In this document: positions 1 to 6,181 of the stretch, piece by piece | How the letters are laid out: every line of letters starts with the position of its first letter | Numbering within the stretch: position 1 is the stretch's first letter | NCBI GenBank assembly: GCA_947307005.1 | Contig: CAMZHY010000235.1 | Coordinates: forward strand, 1-6,181 | From: an uncultured Planctomycetaceae bacterium | GTDB lineage: Bacteria; Planctomycetota; Planctomycetia; Pirellulales; Thermoguttaceae | Reading direction: 5' to 3' | Length of the DNA stretch: 6,181 bases | Program-made: the position numbers and the translations under genes | Notes under the pieces: model-generated | The model's input: the letters and a program-made list of their open reading frames with translations, nothing else | What the model was told of the DNA's origin: nothing | The model's database searches: none

Positions 1-287
1 TCGACTCCCTCGAAGAGGCGATCGACCATATCAACGAGCACGGCTCCGGGCACACTGACGCGATCATCTCGCGCGATCTGAACACGGTCAGAGCCTTCGC
101 GACGTCGGTCGATTCCGCCGCCGTCATGGTCAACGCGAGCACGCGTCTCCACGACGGAGGACAGTTCGGACTCGGCGCCGAAATCGGAATCAGCACGGAT
201 AAGTTCCACGTCCGCGGCCCGTGCGGCGTCGACGAGCTTACAAGCTATAAATACGTCGTTTACGGCGACGGCGCCATTCGTCAATAA
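1..287 (+). CDS. proA: Gamma-glutamyl phosphate reductase, C-terminal end (partial)
   Basis: This is the last 94 codons of a gene that begins before the window; the first whole codon is at 3 and the stop is TAA at 285-287. The family catalyses the NADPH-dependent reduction of gamma-glutamyl 5-phosphate to glutamate 5-semialdehyde, the second step of proline synthesis from glutamate, in the cytosol. The fragment shows the usual C-terminal ProA signatures in order: EEAIDHINEHGSGHTDAI near its start, VMVNASTRLHDGGQFG in the middle, then GLGAEIGISTDK, and the closing GPCGVDELTSYKYVV. The catalytic cysteine lies in the missing upstream part, so activity cannot be judged here. The fragment is intact, with no frameshift. 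It lies 59 bases before hrpA on the same strand. Identification is by recalled family motifs and is very secure; no other aldehyde dehydrogenase-like family carries this combination. Confidence 0.96.
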   Translation, partial: DSLEEAIDHINEHGSGHTDAIISRDLNTVRAFATSVDSAAVMVNASTRLHDGGQFGLGAEIGISTDKFHVRGPCGVDELTSYKYVVYGDGAIRQ

Positions 288-346
288 TCCCAGCGGCGCG
301 CGACGCTCTTTCACCGTCCGCCGTCTTTACGATACGTTCAACTCGA

Positions 347-3300
347 ATGAACACTCCACGTCGTTCGTCATTTCCACGCTCCGATTCCTCGATTCATGCG
401 GCGAGGAAAAAGCTCTGGCGCGTCCTCGCGGTCGATTACGAGCCGCTGCGACGCCGCCTCGAGGGCTTGGAGCGTGAATTTGACCGGCTCGTCCGTCGGA
501 ACGCGGAGTCGAAAGACGAAATTCAAGTTGAAAAGACGGAAAAGCGCGGCGCGCCCGACAAGGCGACGACGCGACGCCAGCGCGTCTCTTTCGACGACTG
601 GGAACGGCGGCTTCAGGCGCTCATGGAAGATTGCGACGCGTCGATCGAGAAAGTCGAGAAACGCCGTCTGGCGATCCCCAAGATTACGTACGACGCGGAG
701 CTTCCCGTCGTCGAACGCCGCGAGGAGATTAAGAAACTCATTCGCGATAATCAGGTCGTCGTCGTCTGCGGGGAAACGGGCAGCGGCAAATCGACGCAGA
801 TCCCTAAGATATGCCTTGAACTGGGGCTCGGCGCGAGGGGCGTGATCGGCTGCACTCAGCCAAGACGCATCGCCGCGCGATCGATCGCGCAGCGCGTCGC
901 CGAAGAACTCCGCGTTCCCCTCGGTCAAGGCGTCGGCTACAAGATTCGTTTCACGGACGAAACGTCGGAGAACACGTTCGTCAAGCTCATGACCGACGGG
1001 ATTCTGCTCGCGGAAACGCAGACGGACCGCAACTTCGGTCGCTACGAGGTCATCATCCTCGACGAAGCCCACGAACGCTCGCTCAATATCGATTTTCTCC
1101 TCGGAATGTTGAAACGCGTTTTGCGACGGCGCCGCGACCTCAAGCTCATCGTCACGTCCGCGACGATCGACGCGAAACGCTTCGCCGAGCATTTCGCCGA
1201 CGCGAAAGGTCCCGCGCCGATCGTCGAAGTCGCGGGAAGAACCTACCCCATCGAAATCTTATACCGCCCCGTCGACGAACTTAAATTACGCCGCGAAGAG
1301 GCGAACGGAACCGCCGACGAACTCCTCAAATCGAACGGGAAACCCCGCGACCTAGACGACGAAGACGCGTTCGAAGCGACGCTCGTCGACGCCGTCGTCG
1401 AACTTGCGAGACGCGGACGCGGCGACATGCTCGTCTTCATGCCGACGGAACGCGATATTTTTGAGACCGCGAAACTCCTCAAAGGGCTGCGTCTCCCCGG
1501 AGACGACGCGGCGAGAAAAACGGTCGTCCTACCCCTTTACGCCAGACTCCCGGCGGAAGAGCAACAGAAGATTTTCGGCAAAGTCTCGCATCGAAAGATC
1601 GTCGTCGCCACGAACGTCGCGGAATCGTCGTTAACCGTTCCTGGAATCCGGTACGTGATCGACTCCGGAACGGCGCGAATCAGCCGTTATTCTTCCCGGT
1701 CAATGACGCAAAGGCTGCCAATCGAGCCGATCTCGCAGGCGAGCGCCGACCAGCGCGCCGGACGCTGCGGACGCGTCGGGCCGGGCGTCTGCATCCGCCT
1801 CTATAGCGAACGAGACCTCTTAAACCGTCCTAAGTACGCGACGCCGGAAATTCTTCGATCGAATCTCGCGTCCGTCATCCTTCAGACGAAGGCGCTCCGA
1901 CTCGGCGACGTCGAAAAATTTCCTTTCGTCGACCCGCCGCGCCACGCCGCGATCGAGGACGGATACCGAACGCTCTTCGAACTCGGCGCCATCGACGATA
2001 AACGCGAACTCACCGACGTCGGACGAACCTTGAGCCGACTCCCCGTCGATCCGCGCAGCGGGCGCATGATCCTCGCCGCCGACGAAGAGGGCGCGCTGCG
2101 CGACGTCCTGCCGATCGCCGCCGCGCTTGAAATCCAAGACCCGCGCGAAAGACCGCGAGAAAAACAAGAAACCGCCGACCTCAAGCACGAGCGGTTCCTC
2201 GACGAAAATTCGGACTTCATGTCGTATCTCAAACTTTGGGATTTCTGGCAGGAGCTCAAAGAGAAGACGACGAGAAGCCAACTGAGAAAGGCGTGCCGCG
2301 AAAATTTCCTCTCCTTCAACCGCATGAGGGAGTGGTCCGACATATACGTCCAGCTGCTCCAGATGCTGCGCGGTCTTAATCTGAAGTCGTCGCCGCGAAA
2401 AAACGATTACGACGCGATTCACCGCGCGATTCTTACGGGGCTTCTCTATGGAGTCGCGCGGAAATCGGAAGTCGGATCGGAGTATTCCGCGACGAACTCG
2501 AGCAAGTTCTTTTTGTGGCCGGGGTCGGGGCTTAAGAAGAAACCGGCGTGGGTCGTCGGCGCGGAGCGTCTTGAAACGTCGCGACCGTATCTGCGGACGG
2601 CGGCGAAGATTTCGCCCGCGTGGATCGAGGAACTCGGCGAGCGGCTCCTTAAACGCGAGCGGCGCGATCCGTTCTGGAACCGCGAGACCGGCTGCGTTCA
2701 CGCGTACGAGCGCGCGTCGCTTTACGGACTGACGATCGTCCCGCGCCGGAGGATTAACTACGGTCCCATCGATCCGGAACGATCGCGTCAGATCTTTATT
2801 TACGAGGCTCTCGTCAATCGCGAGTTCGACTGTTCGCTCCCGTTTTTCGAGCATAACGGCAAAGTGGAAGAGGAAGCGAAGAGCCTCGCGGATAAACTGC
2901 GTCGTTACGACTTCGTCAAGACGCAGGACGCGATTTACGATTTTTACGACAAGCGGATTCCCGCCGACGTCTACGACGCGGTCTCGCTGAAAAAATGGCA
3001 TAAGACCGCTTCGTCCGACGAGCGGCGCGCTCTTTTCGCAACCCTAACCGACTTCTGCGCCGCGGACGACCTCGACGAAAAAACGATCGAAAGCTTTCCG
3101 GATGAAATCGCGTTCGACTCCGAACGCTTCCCTCTCGAATACCGCTTCAATCCGGGCGAGGAGGACGACGGCGTCTCGATCGTCGCGCCGATCGAAGGAT
3201 TGCGGCGACTCGACTCGCGAAAAATTGGATGGCTCGTCCCCGGTCTCTTAGAGCAGCGCGTCGTCGCGCTCCTAAGGACGCTTCCCAAGGAAATTAGACG

Positions 3301-4498
3301 CGAACTCACGCCGATTCCGGAAACGGCGCGTGAAATCGTCAGGACGATTCCCTTCGGGGAGGGCGAGCTGGAGGCGCTTCTCGCGCGCGAAGCGAGTCGA
3401 CGGTCCGCGCGAAACGTCACGCCGGAAGATTTCGATTACGATCGCGTCCCGCGAGAATTGCAGTTCAACGTTCGCGTCGTCGACGAGACGGGCAAGCTTC
3501 TCGCCGAGGGGCGGCGTCCGGACGAGCTGCGTAAGGAACTCGGCGTCGAGATGAATCGTTCAATCGGCGCGGTCGTCGATCCTCAGTGGAACCGCGACGG
3601 GCTGACCAAATGGGACTTCGGAACGCTCCCGGATTCGATTTCGCTCAGGCGCGGGGAACTTGTCGTCTCGGCGTTTCCCGCGCTGTGCGACCCGCGGTTC
3701 CTTCCGGAAGAGTACGCGCGCGTAGCCGACGCAAACGGGTCGGTCGCGCTGCGCCTTTTCGATTCGCCCGACAAGGCGCGGCGCTCCGCTCGACTCGGCG
3801 TCCAGCGTCTTTTCGCGCTCGACAATATGCGCGACCTCAAGACTCAGGCGCGTTGGTTTCCCGACGCCGACCGACTGCGCGTCTACGCCTCCATGATTCC
3901 CGACTTCAATTTTGACGCCGCCGTCGCCGAACTCGTCGCCGCATGGGCGCTCGACCTCGAGTCGACGCCGCTCCCGACGACGAAAGACGAGTTCGACGCG
4001 CTCTCGGAAAGAGGGCGCAAACGCTTCGGACTCGCCGTTCAGGAACTCGTCGGATGGACGAGTCGTTTCCTCGAGGCGTATCAGGAAGCGGGACTGGCGA
4101 TCGAACGATTCCGCAACGGTCCGGCGGATTCCGTCGCAAGGGATTGTTCCGCGCAGATCGCCCGACTCGTCGCGCCGAGGTTTTACCTCACAACCCCGAA
4201 ACGGTGGCTCAACGAATATCCGCGTTATTTGAAAGCGATTCCACTTCGCTTCGACAAATTCCTCAACGGCGGTTCAAAAACGGATCCCGACTTTACGGAG
4301 GAACTTGCCGAATATTGGTCGAGATACGAAAAAGCGGAAGAAGACGCCGAAAACGCCGGCGTCTTCGACCCAGAACTAGAAAACTTCCGATGGGCGATCG
4401 AAGAATATCGCGTTTCCCTATTTGCGCAAAGATTAGGAACGTCGATTAAGGTCTCGCCCGTAAGATTAGAGAAAATTTGGGAAAAAGTTATGCGCTAA
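347..4498 (+). CDS. hrpA: ATP-dependent DEAH-box RNA helicase HrpA, complete
   Basis: A 1383-residue cytosolic RNA helicase, slightly longer than the roughly 1300 residues of E. coli HrpA. The family unwinds RNA using ATP and has been linked to mRNA processing and rescue of stalled or collided ribosomes. Visible helicase motifs are I GETGSGKST (142-150), Ia TQPRR (170-174), II DEAH (239-242), III SAT (271-273), V TNVAESSLTVPG (422-433) and VI QRAGRCGR (469-476). An HA2-type region follows (about 500-700, including LPVDPR and IQDPRERP), then an OB-fold-like stretch (about 715-800) and the long C-terminal DUF3418 region (about 810-1380), ending in the characteristic FRWAIEEYRVSLFAQRLGT. All key residues are present. 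Compared from memory with E. coli HrpA, an extra stretch of about 20 charged residues sits near 312-340. ATG 347 is chosen because no start codon lies in frame in the gap; no Shine-Dalgarno sequence precedes it (the 12 bases before it are cgttcaactcga). The N-terminal 110 residues are charged and helical-looking. Confidence 0.97.
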   Translation: MNTPRRSSFPRSDSSIHAARKKLWRVLAVDYEPLRRRLEGLEREFDRLVRRNAESKDEIQVEKTEKRGAPDKATTRRQRVSFDDWERRLQALMEDCDASIEKVEKRRLAIPKITYDAELPVVERREEIKKLIRDNQVVVVCGETGSGKSTQIPKICLELGLGARGVIGCTQPRRIAARSIAQRVAEELRVPLGQGVGYKIRFTDETSENTFVKLMTDGILLAETQTDRNFGRYEVIILDEAHERSLNIDFLLGMLKRVLRRRRDLKLIVTSATIDAKRFAEHFADAKGPAPIVEVAGRTYPIEILYRPVDELKLRREEANGTADELLKSNGKPRDLDDEDAFEATLVDAVVELARRGRGDMLVFMPTERDIFETAKLLKGLRLPGDDAARKTVVLPLYARLPAEEQQKIFGKVSHRKIVVATNVAESSLTVPGIRYVIDSGTARISRYSSRSMTQRLPIEPISQASADQRAGRCGRVGPGVCIRLYSERDLLNRPKYATPEILRSNLASVILQTKALRLGDVEKFPFVDPPRHAAIEDGYRTLFELGAIDDKRELTDVGRTLSRLPVDPRSGRMILAADEEGALRDVLPIAAALEIQDPRERPREKQETADLKHERFLDENSDFMSYLKLWDFWQELKEKTTRSQLRKACRENFLSFNRMREWSDIYVQLLQMLRGLNLKSSPRKNDYDAIHRAILTGLLYGVARKSEVGSEYSATNSSKFFLWPGSGLKKKPAWVVGAERLETSRPYLRTAAKISPAWIEELGERLLKRERRDPFWNRETGCVHAYERASLYGLTIVPRRRINYGPIDPERSRQIFIYEALVNREFDCSLPFFEHNGKVEEEAKSLADKLRRYDFVKTQDAIYDFYDKRIPADVYDAVSLKKWHKTASSDERRALFATLTDFCAADDLDEKTIESFPDEIAFDSERFPLEYRFNPGEEDDGVSIVAPIEGLRRLDSRKIGWLVPGLLEQRVVALLRTLPKEIRRELTPIPETAREIVRTIPFGEGELEALLAREASRRSARNVTPEDFDYDRVPRELQFNVRVVDETGKLLAEGRRPDELRKELGVEMNRSIGAVVDPQWNRDGLTKWDFGTLPDSISLRRGELVVSAFPALCDPRFLPEEYARVADANGSVALRLFDSPDKARRSARLGVQRLFALDNMRDLKTQARWFPDADRLRVYASMIPDFNFDAAVAELVAAWALDLESTPLPTTKDEFDALSERGRKRFGLAVQELVGWTSRFLEAYQEAGLAIERFRNGPADSVARDCSAQIARLVAPRFYLTTPKRWLNEYPRYLKAIPLRFDKFLNGGSKTDPDFTEELAEYWSRYEKAEEDAENAGVFDPELENFRWAIEEYRVSLFAQRLGTSIKVSPVRLEKIWEKVMR
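4340..4366 (+). other. Perfect 10-bp hairpin inside the 3' end of hrpA
   Basis: GAAGACGCCG at 4340-4349 is the exact reverse complement of CGGCGTCTTC at 4357-4366, leaving a 7-base loop. It lies about 130 bases before the hrpA stop and encodes part of EDAENAGVFD in the variable linker before the conserved C-terminal motif. No T-tract follows, so it is not a standard terminator. It may simply reflect the codon bias towards GAC, GCC and GTC, which creates self-complementary DNA. Confidence 0.35.
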
Positions 4499-4515
4499 CG
4501 CGCAAAGCGCGCGTT
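4497..4515 (+). terminator. Possible weak terminator-like hairpin overlapping the hrpA stop
   Basis: AACGCGC (4497-4503) pairs fully with GCGCGTT (4509-4515) around a 5-base loop, and the stem starts inside the hrpA stop codon. Only a mixed TCCTT follows instead of a run of T, so strong intrinsic termination is unlikely. It could attenuate read-through or protect the mRNA 3' end. Weak evidence: short alternating GC stems arise easily in this sequence. Confidence 0.25.
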
Positions 4516-4536
4516 TCCTTGTGAAAGCGCAAGAAA
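4514..4536 (+). promoter_or_regulatory. Potential hairpin reaching into the VWA-gene ribosome site
   Basis: TTTC (4514-4517) pairs with GAAA (4533-4536). After one bulged C at 4518, TTGTG (4519-4523) pairs with CGCAA (4528-4532), including one T-G wobble, around an AAAG loop. The right arm covers the first bases of the AAAGGA ribosome site, and the left arm shares 4514-4515 with the hairpin just upstream, so the two full stems cannot form together. This could tune translation of the downstream gene, but that is inference from base pairing by eye. Confidence 0.25.
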
Positions 4537-4539
4537 GGA
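4534..4539 (+). promoter_or_regulatory. Shine-Dalgarno AAAGGA for the VWA-protein gene
   Basis: AAAGGA lies 8 bases before ATG 4548, a standard spacing, and decides that start. An in-frame GTG at 4521 would add nine residues (VKAQERNGE) but has no comparable ribosome site, and the VWA fold's first strand begins just after the chosen Met. The site contrasts with hrpA, which has none. Confidence 0.6.
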
Positions 4540-4547
4540 ATGGGGAA

Positions 4548-6181
4548 ATGAGACAGGGTTATCTTCATATCTGCGTCATTTTAGACGAATCCGCGTCCAT
4601 GGCGGCGCTTCGCGACAACGTCCTTTATTCCCTAACGGAGTTCTTTAAAGAACGTCGCGTCGTCATGTCGCGACAAGTCAAAGTCGATTTCTATTTCTTT
4701 GCCGAAAAGATCAAGGGCGTTTCGTGCAACGTTGATCTTAACGATTTCGACCTAGAACTTCTCAATGCAAGTTACGAATGTCGCGGCGCGACGGCGTTTA
4801 ACGACGCGTTTTGCGAAGCGGTCGACACGCTCGGCGCAGACCTCGCAAGAATGTCGGAATCGGAACGCCCGGAACGCGTCGTCGTCGCCGTCGTCACCGA
4901 CGGCGTCGACAACTGCAGCGCCAAGGCGACTCTCGAGGACGTCTATTGTCGCCTTGAAGAACAAACGTCCGTCTATAACTGGAGTTTTGAGTTCTTCTAC
5001 GCTCAGCCTTATCAGCTCCGCGAGGGATGTTTCGACGATGAAAGCGCGCTCGGAGTCGTCGCCGAACCCGCCGAAGAGGAAGCGCCTATCGCAGAGTCGG
5101 TCGCGACGCCCTTCGACGACGATTATTCGGAACGCGTCGACACGACGAACGAAGCGGACGACGAGCGTCTCGAAAGCGTCGTCAGCAACGAAGAAGAAGA
5201 ACCCGAATACGCTCCGACCCCTTACGTCAAGGACGTGGACGAACGCGTCGATTCGGTCGTCGAAAACGCCGCGATTGAGACCGTCGACGCGCCCATCGAC
5301 CTCGGACGCGTCGAGCGCGTCAACGACGAAGAACTCGCCCCCGCGCCCCCGCAAAACGACGAGGTTCATACTTCAAGTCTCTCGTCCGAACCAACTTCCG
5401 ACGCCCCCGTAGACGGGGAAGACCTCGCCGAAGTTTTCCCCGACGCGGCGGACTCGGAAAGCCGCGTTCCAGACGGTGAAACGCTAGGCGACGAAGAACA
5501 AAAGGACGAGTTTCCAGCCGTTGACGAGAGCGACGAACGCTACGAAATAGAGACGGGCGGATCGGAAATTTCTCGAGTAGAAGAAGAATCATTCGAAAAA
5601 GATCAAGAAGTCCAACGCTACGAAATCAACGCGGAACCTCCTTCCGACGACGAAGAACGGCGAGGGTCTGACGCTACGGATTCAAGTCTTGTCAACGAAT
5701 ACCTCGGAAACGAGTCCGAAGACTCCGTCCTCGACAAAGACGAACGCCTCGAAGAATCGCAAAACGAAGCGCCTTCCGAAACCGCCTTGAGTCCTAGCGA
5801 CGCGCAGACGATTGAAAAGACGTCCTTCTCCGAAAAGGAAAGCGAGCGTCATGCGCTCGAATATCTTCAGGACGCGCCCTGCACTCCCAACGACCATTCT
5901 AGCGAACTCGAGGAAACAAATAGAGACAAAGACGAACGTTACGACGCGCTTCAAAACATGATATCCCCCGAGACGCCGTCGGGGGATTCGGACGAACCCC
6001 AAGACGTCGAGCCGCAAACCGTCGAACCGGCGACGACGGAATCCGAGACCGACGAAGCGCAAACAGAGGAAGTTGAAGAAGCTTCCGAACCCGTCGAAAA
6101 CGAGTCCGAAACTCTAGAAGAAGAAACGGACGAACCCCAAGACGTCGAGCCGCAAACCGTCGAACCGGCGACGACGGAATC
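4548..6181 (+). CDS. VWA-domain protein with long acidic repetitive tail (5' part, runs off window)
   Basis: An unbroken frame of 544 full codons from ATG 4548 to the window edge with no stop, so the protein is longer than seen. Residues about 5-152 form a VWA domain. The MIDAS metal site is complete: DESAS (D13, S15, S17), T82 in GATAFNDA, and D118 in VVTDGVDN. It resembles bacterial cytosolic VWA proteins that start HITFVLDxSGSM and carry a RPxxVxxxxxTDGxEN segment; here the usual glycine of DxSGS is alanine. There is no signal peptide or membrane segment in the visible part. From about residue 172 the protein becomes low-complexity, rich in E, D, S, P, T and V. By hand count residues 301-400 have 37 acidic and 10 basic residues, and no Lys or Arg follows R464. 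A recurring DER-hydrophobic motif and a 46-residue direct repeat lie in this tail. VWA domains usually bind partner proteins through a metal ion; the partner is unknown. The gene sits 49 bases after hrpA on the same strand, so co-transcription is possible. Domain call secure, function not assignable. Confidence 0.9.
   Translation, partial: MRQGYLHICVILDESASMAALRDNVLYSLTEFFKERRVVMSRQVKVDFYFFAEKIKGVSCNVDLNDFDLELLNASYECRGATAFNDAFCEAVDTLGADLARMSESERPERVVVAVVTDGVDNCSAKATLEDVYCRLEEQTSVYNWSFEFFYAQPYQLREGCFDDESALGVVAEPAEEEAPIAESVATPFDDDYSERVDTTNEADDERLESVVSNEEEEPEYAPTPYVKDVDERVDSVVENAAIETVDAPIDLGRVERVNDEELAPAPPQNDEVHTSSLSSEPTSDAPVDGEDLAEVFPDAADSESRVPDGETLGDEEQKDEFPAVDESDERYEIETGGSEISRVEEESFEKDQEVQRYEINAEPPSDDEERRGSDATDSSLVNEYLGNESEDSVLDKDERLEESQNEAPSETALSPSDAQTIEKTSFSEKESERHALEYLQDAPCTPNDHSSELEETNRDKDERYDALQNMISPETPSGDSDEPQDVEPQTVEPATTESETDEAQTEEVEEASEPVENESETLEEETDEPQDVEPQTVEPATTE
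5963..5987 (+). other. Perfect 9-bp GC-rich hairpin just before the first repeat copy
   Basis: ATCCCCCGA (5963-5971) is the exact reverse complement of TCGGGGGAT (5979-5987), with a 7-base loop (gacgccg). It is inside the VWA-protein frame and encodes ISPETPSGD. It ends one base before the 55-bp direct repeat starts. It may be chance, a duplication junction, or a structure that promotes slippage; no T-tract follows, so it is not a typical terminator. Confidence 0.5.
5989..6043 (+). repeat. 55-bp direct repeat, copy 1 (in frame)
   Basis: Identical over 55 bases to 6127-6181, offset by 138 bases, which is exactly 46 codons, so the reading frame is kept. It encodes DEPQDVEPQTVEPATTES (residues 482-499). 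Copy 1 is preceded by a different base (T 5988 versus A 6126), which fixes the left boundary. Synonymous sites are identical too, pointing to recent duplication or ongoing homogenisation. Confidence 0.95.
6127..6181 (+). repeat. 55-bp direct repeat, copy 2 (cut by window end)
   Basis: This copy matches 5989-6043 base for base right up to the window edge, so the true repeat may be longer and more copies may follow. The segment between copies (6044-6126) encodes the rest of a 46-residue unit, rich in Glu with no Lys or Arg. Whether it is a true tandem array depends on sequence beyond 6181. Confidence 0.93.

Noticed and set aside
288..346. Possible promoter before hrpA (TTTCAC at 309 and TACGAT at 328)
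   Set aside because: The spacing between the two boxes is only 13 bases and neither is a close consensus match, so I cannot support a promoter. The 59-base gap shows no hairpin or ribosome site either.
368..1192. Open frame of 274 codons on the - strand over the hrpA 5' half
   Set aside because: It is antisense to helicase motifs I, Ia and II, whose coding potential is beyond doubt. The composition (Arg, Asp, Phe, Ala) is what reverse-complemented GC-rich codons give, and no family is recognisable.
1820..3001. Long open frame on the - strand (393 codons) opposite hrpA
   Set aside because: It lies wholly antisense to the conserved HrpA coding sequence. The bias for codons ending in C, and for GAC/GTC/GAA, removes stops from the opposite strand. 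The translation is Arg- and Val-rich with no recognisable domain.
4548..4600. TerY-type tellurite-resistance VWA assignment
   Set aside because: The MIDAS pattern is shared across many VWA families, the flanking sequence differs from what I recall of TerY, and no other tellurite-resistance genes are nearby.
4752..5369. Open frame of 205 codons on the - strand opposite the VWA gene
   Set aside because: It overlaps the conserved MIDAS Thr and Asp segments of the + strand gene. Its translation is a Val/Asp/Phe/Arg-rich mirror of Glu/Asp codons, with no motif and no ribosome site seen.
4765..5412. Open frame of 215 codons on the + strand, shifted relative to the VWA gene
   Set aside because: The Ser/Thr/Arg-rich product is what GAC, GAA and GTC codons give when read out of frame. 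The VWA frame has recognisable domain motifs over the same bases and continues far beyond.
5682..6062. Open frame of 126 codons on the - strand opposite the acidic tail
   Set aside because: The Phe/Val/Arg-rich translation is the reverse complement of GAA/GAC/TCC codons, and the + strand frame stays open right through it.

Overview
The window is GC-rich, dense, single-direction bacterial chromosome. Every gene I can support lies on the + strand. In order they are the end of a proline-biosynthesis gene (proA), a complete giant DEAH-box RNA helicase gene (hrpA), and the start of a gene for a von Willebrand factor A (VWA) domain protein that runs off the right edge. The end of the ProA protein (GPCG-x-x-ELTSYKYVV) and a full-length HrpA with no Shine-Dalgarno sequence recall Planctomycetota, possibly a gut or rumen Pirellulales/Thermoguttaceae-type lineage. 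That is a tentative inference from remembered protein flavour, not a placement. Codon use is strongly biased (GAC for Asp but GAA for Glu, with GTC, CTC, GCG and ACG frequent), which opens many long spurious frames on both strands.

Layout. Positions 1-287 encode the last 94 residues of gamma-glutamyl phosphate reductase. A 59-base gap follows with no clear promoter or ribosome site. Positions 347-4498 encode a 1383-residue HrpA with an intact helicase core, HA2/OB region and the long C-terminal DUF3418 region. A 49-base gap contains two overlapping potential hairpins and a good AAAGGA ribosome site. From 4548 to the window end an unbroken frame of at least 544 codons encodes an N-terminal VWA domain with a complete MIDAS metal site, followed by a very acidic, low-complexity tail that is still open at the edge.

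How they work together. The short same-strand gaps allow co-transcription, but nothing ties the three functions into one pathway. ProA is housekeeping amino-acid metabolism, HrpA is RNA/ribosome-linked, and the VWA protein has no assigned role. The least ordinary part is the VWA protein's tail. It carries a recurring short x-E-R-hydrophobic motif and, at the window edge, a perfect 55-bp in-frame direct repeat spaced by 138 bp (46 codons), which looks like the start of a longer tandem repeat. I found no RNA genes, mobile elements, CRISPR arrays or defence cassettes.
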